From Sporothrix humicola (Eukaryota > Ascomycota > Sordariomycetes > Ophiostomatales > Ophiostomataceae), in NCBI GenBank assembly GCA_021396245.1, contig WNYE01000010.1, forward strand, positions 62,001-126,000: 64,000 nucleotides of DNA, written 5' to 3'. Below, one piece after another: positions 48,459 through 58,430 of the stretch (position 1 is the first letter of the stretch; every line of letters starts with the position of its first letter). The notes beneath the pieces were generated by a model. The model ran no database searches. It was not told the DNA's origin and saw only the letters and a list, made by a program, of their open reading frames with translations. A program made the translations under genes and the position numbers.

Positions 48459-49706
48459 TCATAATGGATCGGCCACCACCCACCAGTTGTCCTTTTCGTA
48501 TCCGCTCGCCACCACGCGGCCCCCAGCGGCTGCCACGTCGGTCTCGAGTTCGCCCTGTTTGTAGAGGTGATAGTAGCGGTGGAAGGTGGGCGGGACGTGG
48601 GGCTGTTTTTGTTGAGGTTCTTGGTCTTGGGCTGGCAGTTCTTGTGCATTTTGGGCATCTGTGGCTTTAGTGTCTTGTTCCCCCGTCTTCCCCTCACCGT
48701 TATTGTCGTTGCCCCCCGCCACCCGTTTCTTATCCCTTTTCTTGCCCTTGTTCGTATCCTTGTCGTTGCTCTTGTCTTTGCTCTTATTCTTCTTTGTATC
48801 TCTCATCGTCTTGACCCACGGCACGAGCAGATCCTGCTCACCGCCAGCTGCCCAGCCTCGTCGGCTTGATGCCTGCTCGAGGGCCCATACGTAGAGGAGA
48901 ACTCGGCCAGATAGGAGGGGAGACGGGGAGGAAGTGGTTGGTGACGACAAAGAGGGGGCAGGGGTGGGGGCTGCAGCAACAGGAGCAGGAGCAGTAGTGG
49001 CGGTAGTTGGTGCCGGCGGCGTTTGGGATGAGCTGGCAGGTGGCTGACTTTGATTTTGCTTTGAAGGGAAAGGTCTCACACACCGCAGCAGCTCCTGCAC
49101 AGCAGCCTGCCGCCGCGCTGGCGTTGACAGGTGGTGCACCACGGCAATGCAAATCACAAAGTCTGCACAGCAGTCGCGAAACGGCAGCGCCAGCGAGTCC
49201 GCCAGCAGCACGTCGGCGCCTAGCTGGTGCTGCGCGTGCTTTTCGTACGCAAACCTGGCCAGGGCGGGGCTCCTGTCACTTCCCAGGATGAACAGTTGGG
49301 GATATTTTCTCTCCTCCTCAGAAAGCGTCGACGAAAGCGGCGCTCCCGACGCACCGCTCAGATACTTGCCGTTGCCACAACCGACATCAAGGCCGATGGA
49401 GCCCGGCGGCTGCGCGGCGAGAAATTGGGCAACGAGTGGCCAGGGCGCATAGCGAGTCGCCGAGAAGTGGTCCGCAATGGCGTCGTAGACCTCGTGAACA
49501 TGCGTCTGTTCGTAGTGCGAGGCGTCAATGGTGTCCATGGTGTTGTGATTACCGCTGTGATCATCATCTCGATCACGACCCTTGTCCTGGTCATGGTCGT
49601 GGTCTTTGGCGTCGACCTCGCCGGTCTGAGAACCGCCTAGGTTCAACGGTCGTCGGCTGTCGGCCGCCATTGTGGATTTTTCTTCTGTTTGTTGACTCGT
49701 CTGCAT
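48459..49706 (-). CDS. TRM9: TRM9-type tRNA (carboxymethyluridine) methyltransferase
   Basis: A single-exon gene of 415 residues. Trm9, with its small partner Trm112, uses S-adenosylmethionine to methylate carboxymethyl groups on wobble uridines of certain tRNAs, giving mcm5U and mcm5s2U. The class I methyltransferase core starts with HEVYDAIADHFSATRYAPWP (71-90). The SAM loop is GLDVGCGNGKYL (105-116), followed by GSDRS and DFVICIAVVHHLS. The C-terminal family motifs VPWV (295-298) and RYYHLYKQGELE (377-388) are present. Three parts are unusual: a charged Asp/His/Arg N-terminus (33-54), a Pro/Ser/Thr insertion (212-266) and a Lys/Asp-rich insertion (302-370). The alternative Met13 would shorten only the disordered N-terminus. 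Confidence 0.93.
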   Translation of the reverse strand: MQTSQQTEEKSTMAADSRRPLNLGGSQTGEVDAKDHDHDQDKGRDRDDDHSGNHNTMDTIDASHYEQTHVHEVYDAIADHFSATRYAPWPLVAQFLAAQPPGSIGLDVGCGNGKYLSGASGAPLSSTLSEEERKYPQLFILGSDRSPALARFAYEKHAQHQLGADVLLADSLALPFRDCCADFVICIAVVHHLSTPARRQAAVQELLRCVRPFPSKQNQSQPPASSSQTPPAPTTATTAPAPVAAAPTPAPSLSSPTTSSPSPLLSGRVLLYVWALEQASSRRGWAAGGEQDLLVPWVKTMRDTKKNKSKDKSNDKDTNKGKKRDKKRVAGGNDNNGEGKTGEQDTKATDAQNAQELPAQDQEPQQKQPHVPPTFHRYYHLYKQGELETDVAAAGGRVVASGYEKDNWWVVADPL

Positions 49707-52593
49707 AGTTGATTATCTCCCTCTTGTTTTTGTATCGGGATCGCCGCCCGAAATGGGAGTTTGCCTGAGCGCAAAGGTTAAAGCGTCGAGGGTCGAATAC
49801 GTTTGGGGCTTTGGGTGTGAGAAGAAGCCTGAAAAAGTTTGAAAACCTCAGGGACACAAGAAAAAAAAACGTGCCCGATGGTGGCCCGTTCCCTGCCCCT
49901 GTGATGATTTGCGGTCCTCCTCGTGGTTTGCTTTTCTGCGTTTTGTGCCTTGCTGATCTTGTTGTTGGTGCGTGCTTCGGCCTAAACAGCGACTAAACAC
50001 AAAAGAACGATCCTTCAAATCGACACGAGCCTCGAAAAAGCACTCGAAGCCTTGCAGCGCTTATTTTCTCTTACTTTCTCGGCGTCTGCTCTCGCCCTGT
50101 CTTGGCCCTTGCGTCGTCCGGCTTGCCTCGTTTGATTTGGCTTGTTCTCTGGCTTCTCTTTGGCTCGTTTTCTCTCTCGCTCTCTCGTTTATTTGCCTCT
50201 TTTCCTATCCAAGACCGTGCTCCGAGATTTCAGTCTCCTAGGCCGTCAATGCGAGCCGTGTACCAGGCCCTTGCGGCAATGCGATCGTCGTTTGAGGCGT
50301 CTGTTGCCACGCGTTTGTTGACACAATGCCGGTGAGAAGAGGAATAAAGGCGAGAAAAGACAAAGGTGATAAAATAAGACAAAGCAGAAAGAGACCGAGA
50401 AATGACGATGTGATGCGATTGGATCCTTCTAAAACAGCCTCGTCCGTGTGTTCATGTGCAAGAAGTCATGAGAACCGTGTGTTCGTGCTTGTCCATGGGG
50501 CTTAGAGGGCGTTCATGTCGTCGTGTCGTGTGCCTTGTGTCGTTCGTTGCGTCGTCGTTCGTCGTTGATGCTGAGTTGCACCCAAATTTCGCTCCGTTTC
50601 CGTCTCCCATAAATAAACGCAAAACCGCAAAAGTTTGGACGGTGGCTACGCGCTAAGCAAGGCCCCCCCAACTGAGCCCCAATAAAAATTCCAGACCCCT
50701 AGGCAAGAGAAAAGTGGAACTCTCCGATCGCAGTGTCCGCTTTTTGTAACGGCCGTCGGGCCCCTCTTTCCTTCAGCGGTTCAGTGGTTCTCTTTTGGTT
50801 CTTTCCCCAGTGGCTCCTCAGCGGCTCTCACCTTGTTGCGGGAAGGCACAACCAAGGCTGAACACGATGTCCAATCGACAACGTTACGATGATATTCACA
50901 AAATACACACAACTCATAACTCGTAGGAATAAAACGGAGCACGAGAATGGAAATCGACATTGTAATTTCAGATATTAGGTGGCATTGCATTTCGTGCTCC
51001 TTCCTTTGCCAATACACAATATAATTACGGCATAACGCTTTCACGACGCCGAACGTGTCTCACCTCAGGCGGACGCCTCTGACGTGGTCTGTACCACGAG
51101 ACGAAGACGGCCGCGAGTCCAAAAAGAGGACTATAAACGAAATCACAGCTTGGGGGACGGCTCCAAAAGAAGAGCCGTTTTCGTTGTCTGCACATTTGTC
51201 AACATACAGTTTCCACAGCGTTTCCACACCACGCACAGAACATCGTGCGATTCTCATAGCGGCGATTTGAAATGAGGAAGGAAGGACCCCCAGGACTCAT
51301 GAATTGCCGTTTTCGGATGTCGGCCGCTCCTCCCCAACCTAGCCCTTTCCCTTCCTTTCCACACTCCCCCGATCGCTACCTACCTCCTTCCCTTTTTTGC
51401 CTGTTTACGGTGTCAGCGTGTGTCCTTTTGCATTTTGACGCAGTACTTTTTATTCCATGTTTACACGCCTTCTTAAATTTCCCTCCCCATGCTGGATCGC
51501 GTTTAGAAATACGGGCGTCAGGGCAGGCACGTTTTATTTGCATCTCACTTGTAACCCCTACCCTGCTAGACTACCTGGACCCACTTGCGAGGCTTCCGTT
51601 TTATGGAAGGCATCGAGCAGTGGAATTACGACTATTCTGTCGTACGCATAACATCCAAGCCAAAATAAAGGGAATAAGACTCTAGGCACGTCGTAAGATA
51701 CCCCATAAGCAGAGAGGGCGTGAGAAATGGCAAAAGGGCAAATAGCCAAAAAGAGAAGAATGAGAGTCGGAAAGAAAAGAAAAACAGAAAACGGGTTCCG
51801 GGGATGAAACAGGACGGGTCGCTTCCTTCCGGAAGCGTGCCACTCTTTCTCATCATCGCAAAACGTGTTCTCTCTTTTTCCATGGGGCACTGGGGAATGG
51901 AGACTGACCCGGTCCCTGTGCCTCGTGCCTTACACGTCTTTTCGTTTTCGTAGCAATTTCCCCATTAGGCCCATTGCCATTTGCCATCATCAGGCAAGAA
52001 CAAAAGACACAAGACGAGGAAGGCAGGACCCAGAAACCGTCAATGTCTGGATGTCGGTCACAGCCTGGCCGCAGATTGTCACACCCTTAATACAAATCAC
52101 ACTCTTAACACGCGACACTTGTAATGCAACTGCAGGAGATACAAAACACACAAAACGCAAATGTCGTGGAGGAAAAAATAAGCTCTGGGCTACAGAAACT
52201 CAAATAACACATACAACACAATAATGCGGGATGTGCAAACAATACCCCGTAAAACCAGTAAACCAATGCAACATAAAACGGGAAAGCGACATCTACCCGC
52301 AATCGCCGCCATCAGTGCCATCGGTACCACTTTTGCATTGCTGCCGATATCTGGGCTGTTTTGTCGATGTGTGGTGGCCTGGAAGTCGTTCATGTCATCG
52401 AGTTTGATTCCAGTCTCTATGCATAAACACCTGACGCAAGACCCAGACGTGGCCATTCTCGGTCGCGTTTTGCAATCCTTTGAACTCATTGGTGTATTGT
52501 TATTGATGCGACGCATATTATACTTGTATATGCGAAGATCATATTGATCAGAATCAGACAGCATGTAAAACATTGTGTACACCCCTCCATTTT
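49707..52593. other. intergenic region, TRM9 to dehydrogenase
   Basis: 2.9 kb holding the promoter of TRM9 and the 3' flank of the dehydrogenase. No gene is supported. A near-match to the recurrent 9-mer (CACGTCGTA) lies at about 51675. Confidence 0.6.
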
Positions 52594-53890
52594 TTAGGCC
52601 TTGCCAGTGTTGAGCGGGCTGTCCTTGTCGTAGACGTCCGTCGTGATCACCTCTGGGTACACGACACCGCCCTGCCGCAGCGCCTCCTCCATCGTCTCCA
52701 TGATCACAATGCTCTCGGACAGCGGCAGAGTCGCGCTCTCCTTCTTGCCGTCCCGCAGGCAGCGTGCCGCCTCGTCCGCCTCCCAGAACATGCCGTGGCC
52801 CTTCCACGTGGCACCGGGCCGCTTGTCCTCGGGGATCGGCACGTCGATCCACGGGATCGATTCGGCAGCCTTGCCCTCGGACTTCTTGATCACCCGGTAT
52901 GCCAGCGGCTTGAAGGCGGGGCCCATGACCTGGATCTCGCCGTCGGAGCCCTGGATCAGGATCGCAGGGCCGCTCTTCTGCTCCGAACTGACACCCGTGC
53001 CCACGCGCAGCGACGTCATGCCGATACCCTGGCTGCGGTGTCCGGGAAACTGCAGCACCACCGTCGTCGACTCGTCGGCGCCCGTACGAGCGTACTTGTT
53101 GATGGCCGCCACGACCTGCGGCGCCTCCTTGTCGCCCTCGTCCTCCGACTGCAGGTGGTACAGGATCTGGAAGAGCCAGGTCAGTGAGTAGATGCCGAGA
53201 TCGAGCAGGGCGCCGCCCGCCAAGTCCGGGTTGACCATGCGGTTGCTGTCCGGGAACGTCAGGATCGACGCGGCCGTCTGGTCGGCGTTGCTGTTGAACG
53301 AGTTGTCGGCCACGACACGGTACACAGTGCCAATGGCGCCCGACGTCACGAGGTCGCGGATCTGGATGCTGAGCGGGAAGTAGCGCGTCCACACGGCCTC
53401 CATGAGGAACAGGTTCTTGGAGCGCGCCGTCGCCACGAGCTTGCGGGCCTGGGACGCGTTCACCGTAAAGGCCTTCTCGCACAGCACGGGCTTATTGCCA
53501 TGCTCGAGCGCCAGCATGGCGTTCTGGAAGTGGTGGCTGTGCGGCGTCGCAACGTAGATGATGTCGACATCGGGGTCAGTGACCAGCTCGGCGTAGGAAC
53601 CGTAGGCCTTGGCGTCGGGGCCTGCACCGACGTCCTTGAGGAACTGGGCCGCGCGGTCTGCGGACGACGACGATGCCGCGGCGACAATCTCGTGGCGCAC
53701 ATCCTCGGTGCCGCGAGCCGACGGGTCGGCGAGCAAGTCCTTGGAGAAGGCTGTCGACGTTCAATGTCAGTTTTCTGTCCTGTTTTAAGAGTAAAGAAGG
53801 AAGCAAAAACGAGGCCTTGGGGCTTAGATACTCACTCTGAGCGATGCCGCCCGTGGCCAGAATACCCCACTTCACTGTGTAAGGAGCCAT
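52594..53890 (-). CDS. Gfo/Idh/MocA dehydrogenase (D-xylose 1-dehydrogenase or dihydrodiol dehydrogenase type)
   Basis: The product is 403 residues. Exons (reverse order) are 53836-53890 and 52594-53750; the 85-nt intron has GTGAGT, a CTGAC branch and CAG. The N-terminal Rossmann strand VKWGILATGGIAQ binds NAD(P); the intron splits the codon just after it. DIIYVATPHSHHFQNA and CEKAF (Lys111) are the family's conserved nucleotide and catalytic motifs. GGALLDLGIYSL lies in the substrate domain. Closest known groups are NADP-dependent D-xylose 1-dehydrogenase and dimeric dihydrodiol dehydrogenase, so a cytosolic sugar or diol oxidoreductase is likely, but the substrate cannot be read from sequence. 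It is divergent from an aldo/keto reductase across 879 bp, which suggests shared control. Confidence 0.9.
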
Positions 53891-54769
53891 TGTGCTAGTA
53901 GGATGGAGGATTCGTTTGTGGATGTCGAAATGTCGTCGTGATGTTTGTTTGCAAGATGCGGATCGACGAAAAGCTTGGATTGAAAGAGGGAAAGAATACA
54001 AGAACCGGTGATTAGAAATAGAGAACGAAGGAAAGGAAGGGGTTGCTGGCCCGGTCTATCTTATTTACGCGATTGGGGAAACTGTCGCCCCGATTGTTCT
54101 TTCCTGATTTTCACTTCTCCCTTTTCTCTGGGTCCAGCACCGCAAAATGCGGGAACTCTTTCCACTTGAATCACTACGAACCACTCTTTCCTTGCTCAGA
54201 AAGTCTAAACGTTACATGCCCCGCGATAGCTCAAGCTCCAAGAAAGGCAGAAAGGCCAATAAGGCGGGACCATTCATCTTTTTGCCTGATAGCACAAGAG
54301 CTAACAAAGGCTTCTCCTCACGTTGACATCACTGTTACTCCACGCTAAGGATCATCGCTGAAGCGGCAATACGGGACGACACTACGTAGCGCAAGAGTTT
54401 AACAGTAGCAGGCGGGAGACACTAGCAGAAGTCACAATCGACAGGACAAGCTCGCAACGAGGGAAAGAGCGAGTGGGTGAACAAGTGGGAGAAGCACAGA
54501 AGGAGCGGGGCTGCACCGGAACTCCAACTTTGGGGAAGGCGCCAATTGACCAAACCCCGACCACCGGCGCGGCAGACTCGCAGCTTCCTATTACGTCGTA
54601 TCAACGGCAATTCGGGGAGCATCGAAGCTCACGTCGTCAGACACAACTAGCAGAAAAGTGAGGCCAAAAAGGTTACCATACACAGACACAAGCACACAAG
54701 CACAACGCACGCAGCATCTCCGTCAGCCCTACGTTGCGCTCCTGCCGTCATCGATCTCACTCTCTCGCC
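53891..54769. promoter_or_regulatory. shared divergent promoter, dehydrogenase and aldo/keto reductase
   Basis: 879 bp between two start codons in opposite directions. It contains a TACGTCGTA motif (54592-54600) 170 nt before the reductase start and a TACGTA palindrome near 54384. No gene is seen. Shared regulation is inferred from the layout only. Confidence 0.5.
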
Positions 54770-55831
54770 ATGGCCAGCTACGTCACGACTCGTGGAGGCC
54801 GCACTCGTATCCCCCGTCTAGTCTATGGCACGGCTTGGAAACGCGACCGCACCGCCGACCTAGTCTTCCAAGCGCTGCAGGCCGGCTTCCGTGCCATTGA
54901 CACAGCCGCGCAACCTCGCCACTATCGCGAAGACCTCGTGGCTGAAGGTGTGCGCCGAGCCCTGGCCAGCGGCGTCGTCGCTTCCCGCAGCGATCTCTAC
55001 ATCCAGACCAAATTCACAGCACCCGGTGGGCAGGATCTCGAAGGTCCCAATGCGCCGCCCTACGATCCAAAGGCGCCAATCGCCGAGCAGGTGCGCTCGT
55101 CCGTCGAGTCGTCTCTGCGCAATTTCACATTTCCGCCGTCAAATTCGTCAAATACAGTCGCAGCAGAGGGAAACGAGGCCGAGAACGAAAGCGAAAACAA
55201 GAGCTATGTAGACTGTCTCGTCCTGCACTCGCCCATGGAAACACGGGAGGACACACTGGCCGTCTGGAAGGTCCTGCAGGCCTATGTCCCTCACCGTATC
55301 CGCTCGCTCGGCATTAGCAACACTGGGCTTGATGAACTGGAAGAGCTGATTGGAGTGGCTGATGAAGTGGCAGCAGAAGCAGGCGTCGCGGCCGACGATC
55401 TGCGGCCGGTGGTCGTCCAGAACCGCTTCCACACCTACCGTAACTCGCCCGACCCCTTTGATGTGGAGCTCCGGCAGTTCTGCGGGCACCCGGACCGGCG
55501 CATCGTCTACCAGTCGTTTTGGACATTGACAGCCAACCCAAAACTGCACAATGGCCGAGTTGCGTCGGGCGTCCATGACGTCTCTGTGGCCGCGGGCGTG
55601 CCCCCCGAGGTGGCCTTTTACAGTCTGGTGGCGCTCGGTCTGGGTAGTGGCGGCAGCGACGACGAATCCTGCCCAATGGTGATTCTGGACGGCACGACAT
55701 CGATAGAGCATATGGCGGCCGATCTAGCCGGACTCGAGAAGGTTGCGGCGTGGTCACAAAGCCCAGAAGGCAGTGTGACATGGGAAAAGGCCGTGACAAC
55801 CTTTAGAAATATCATTGAGAGGTTGATATAA
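54770..55831 (+). CDS. aldo/keto reductase
   Basis: A single-exon gene of 353 residues. The start is the ATG before ASYVTTRGG, in context TCGCCATGG; the frame is open upstream but lacks an ATG there. The TIM-barrel family tetrad is complete: Asp44 (AIDTAA), Tyr52 (HYRED), Lys81 (IQTKF) and His153 (VLHSP). IRSLGISN and VVVQNRFH follow the usual strand order. The C-terminal LDGTTSIEHMAADL corresponds to the NADPH 2'-phosphate-binding loop. An insertion of about 30 residues (~118-147, Ser/Asn/Glu-rich) precedes the His strand. The enzyme probably reduces an aldehyde or ketone with NADPH in the cytosol; the substrate is unknown. Its divergent neighbour is another oxidoreductase, and the two may act on related sugars. 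Confidence 0.92.
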   Translation: MASYVTTRGGRTRIPRLVYGTAWKRDRTADLVFQALQAGFRAIDTAAQPRHYREDLVAEGVRRALASGVVASRSDLYIQTKFTAPGGQDLEGPNAPPYDPKAPIAEQVRSSVESSLRNFTFPPSNSSNTVAAEGNEAENESENKSYVDCLVLHSPMETREDTLAVWKVLQAYVPHRIRSLGISNTGLDELEELIGVADEVAAEAGVAADDLRPVVVQNRFHTYRNSPDPFDVELRQFCGHPDRRIVYQSFWTLTANPKLHNGRVASGVHDVSVAAGVPPEVAFYSLVALGLGSGGSDDESCPMVILDGTTSIEHMAADLAGLEKVAAWSQSPEGSVTWEKAVTTFRNIIERLI

Positions 55832-57176
55832 GCAAGGGATAAGACAACATGGCAACAAGGCAATAATGAGCTGGGGGATTTAGGACAGTGCCTGTATGTA
55901 ACGATATTTATGACCAATGCAATCTGTTTGGAATCATTGAGTGCGAGATACAAGACTATTGGACTGCGGCACGAGAGACGTGACTCCTTCAATGTCATAG
56001 AACCGATTCAATATATGAATAGTGACCCTTGCATGCAATAAAAGATGGTTGATAGCCTACTTAGAGGACTTCTTTGTTGGCATCGATGCAGCCATCATAG
56101 CTTTTATGCCTGAACGTGTTCTTTGTCTGTCACTATCTGCCTTGCCAAGTGCCAACACACAAAGAGCTGTCATTGCAATATTGGGCCAAGAAACCAATAA
56201 AGGGATGCCGGCAAAGAAAGGGGTTTGAAAACGGTGTGCCAAGAGAACAATATAACAGCTGTCGATATTATCCGGCGAGGTGTGCAGCAATTAATGCCTC
56301 GTTGAAGTTGACAGGTGTACGACGTACTACGTCGTAAAAAACAATGGCATTCTTTCTCGTTGCCATCCTCCATCCCATCTACCGCTTTGTCTTCCTTTGA
56401 CGTTTGCGTCCATGTTTCAGGATTGCGGGGAGGGCAATATGATATGTTTCGACTCGACATAAGGTTTTTTTCTTCAACCTGGGAGGACATCGACATGATC
56501 TACGCAGTCACGGCTCGGGAGACACGTGGATTGGCATTATGCCGCTGCCAGAAACCTTATTTTCTGGGGCAGACAGCATACAGAAAGCTTGATCTTTACA
56601 CACTTACGCGTCACAATTATTTTCAGGGGGGCATCGGATTGTTCCATAGGTTTTTGTATTGTTCATGACCCTATCCATTTGTTTTGTGTACTACCTGTAC
56701 AAAGGTGTCATGCCGCAGTTGATCCACGAGCCCATGCAGAAAAGATGTGATATGAAAGAAAAAAGAATAACTGGTTTGTGTTCAGAAACAATGACCCGAA
56801 TCCAACCAAGCTGCTTGTGTTCTATAAATATTTACAAAGAATTGAATAAGAAATAAAAGGGTAAAAAGGTGGGAGAAGAAAAGAGTGTTGTCAAAAAGAG
56901 GCTTTTTCAAAATTCAGCAAAGATTGAAAAAAGATAGAAGCGAAGATTTGAAGTGAAGAAGACAAATGAAAAAGATGTGACAAGAAAGAAAAAAAAAAGG
57001 TAGAAGATCCAGATCCAGTTCCCTAAGTTTGAATACAACGAATGGAAATAAGGGTATCAAATGTAAATCTCATTCCCAGGGCAATTGCGTGCCGCCCGAC
57101 CTGCGCTCGTGCCTTTGCCGAAACCCCTTTTGCGTGAGATGCTTGTTTGTTTTTTGCTTGAAGGGTTTTGCTTTGT
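55832..57176. other. convergent 3' region, aldo/keto reductase and GH128
   Basis: AT-rich 3' flanks without a supportable gene. It contains the 19-nt palindrome at 56318-56336. Confidence 0.6.
56318..56336. promoter_or_regulatory. 19-nt palindrome of two TACGACGTA half-sites
   Basis: TACGACGTA, one C, then TACGTCGTA: a perfect inverted repeat with a 1-nt spacer. The same half-site occurs at six other places in the window, all outside genes. It could be a protein-binding site or the relic of a short repeat family. Confidence 0.6.
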
Positions 57177-58430
57177 TTACTCAAAGGCATAGGTCGTGCC
57201 GTAGGTGCTGAGAGTCGTCGAGGACGACAGCAGCGAGCCGGTGGCAGCCATGAAGTACGAGTAGCGCTCGACGAACGAGTAGGTCGGGTCGGTGTCCAGG
57301 GAGGTCATGACGGTCTTGAGGAAAGAGCTGATCTCGTCGTCGGAGCCGAAGGGAGCGAACTCGGTGAGCCAGACGGGCTTACCGCAGACCTCGTGGACAG
57401 CCACCAAGTGGCTCAGGAACTCCTCGGCATCGGCGTTGTTGTACCAGTGGGCAGCGCAGAAGTCGAAGGCGCACTGGCCGTTGCAGGCCGAGATGAAGCT
57501 CTTGAGCCAGTCGATACCCTCACCGGCAAGGTTGCTGTTGGTGATGGCGGGGGTGCTGATGCGAGCCTGGCCCGAGAAGGGGTTCATGTACTCAATGTGA
57601 GCAGTGGCGGCGCTGGCAGCGTCCAGGTTGCACTGGCCGGTGTTGTCGCACTCGTTGAAGCTCAGCAGGTTGGTGGCACCGTTGGCAATGGCGTTCTTAG
57701 CGTTCTCGCTCCAGCCATCAGCGTGGGTGGGGCCCCAGAGCATGGGCACGAACTCGAGGGAAGAGGGAGCAGAAGCGTCGGCAGTCTGGCCCCAGTTGTA
57801 AGACCACGAGCACTTGCTGCCAGAGGCCAGGAGAGGAGCCAGAAGGTCGCCAGAGTTGTAGGCAAGACCACGGCCACTAGCGCCGCTCGACGAAGAGCCA
57901 GAGGAAGCAGTGGTAGCAGCAGCGGCAGGCGACGAGGTGGACGTAGTGGCGGCAATGGCAACAGCAACGATAGGAGTCGTGGCGGCAGCCTGGACCTGAG
58001 GAGCGTTGACCTCAACCTGGGCAGACGAGCTGGTGCTGACCGAGGTCGACGAGGAAGAGACCTTGGTGGAGGTGGCCAGGGTCGTCGGCGTGTAGATAGA
58101 CGTCGACGAAGAAGACGAAGTAGTAGACGTCGAAGAAGAGGTGGTAGAAGACAGAGTCGTCGACGAGGTGGTACTGTTGACCGAAGTCGAAGAAGACAAC
58201 GACTCGGTGTGCTTGGCGCCCTTGTAGATGGCCTTGGGGCCAGTGGTCTTGGCCGGGCTGTCCTCATAGACGGTGACAATGGTCCAGTCGGTGACGGTCA
58301 CGACGTCGTTGACGTACGTGACGGCCTTCTTCTCGTGGTACTGGTTGTGAGCATGGCGATGGGCGTTGAGGGCGACGGCCTGCTGGGCAAGAAGGGAAGC
58401 CACGAGGGCAACAATCTTGGCGTTCATCAT
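57177..58430 (-). CDS. GH128 glucanase, secreted wall protein (Asl1 type)
   Basis: A single-exon gene of 417 residues. A signal peptide (1-21) is followed by a short region with TYVNDVVTVTDWTIVTV, then a long Ser/Thr linker (72-185) expected to be O-mannosylated. The catalytic domain spans ~187-417. It has YNWGQ (211-215), FVPMLWGP (227-234), SFNECD with Glu260 as likely acid/base, DFCAAHWY, and WLTEFAPFG with Glu357 as likely nucleophile. Together these match the glycosyl hydrolase catalytic core of GH128, beta-1,3-glucanases that act on fungal wall glucan. No GPI signal is seen at the C-terminus, so attachment, if any, is by the linker. The opposite strand is open across the whole gene, a codon-bias effect. 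The start is the first of two adjacent Met codons. Confidence 0.93.
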   Translation of the reverse strand: MMNAKIVALVASLLAQQAVALNAHRHAHNQYHEKKAVTYVNDVVTVTDWTIVTVYEDSPAKTTGPKAIYKGAKHTESLSSSTSVNSTTSSTTLSSTTSSSTSTTSSSSSTSIYTPTTLATSTKVSSSSTSVSTSSSAQVEVNAPQVQAAATTPIVAVAIAATTSTSSPAAAATTASSGSSSSGASGRGLAYNSGDLLAPLLASGSKCSWSYNWGQTADASAPSSLEFVPMLWGPTHADGWSENAKNAIANGATNLLSFNECDNTGQCNLDAASAATAHIEYMNPFSGQARISTPAITNSNLAGEGIDWLKSFISACNGQCAFDFCAAHWYNNADAEEFLSHLVAVHEVCGKPVWLTEFAPFGSDDEISSFLKTVMTSLDTDPTYSFVERYSYFMAATGSLLSSSTTLSTYGTTYAFE

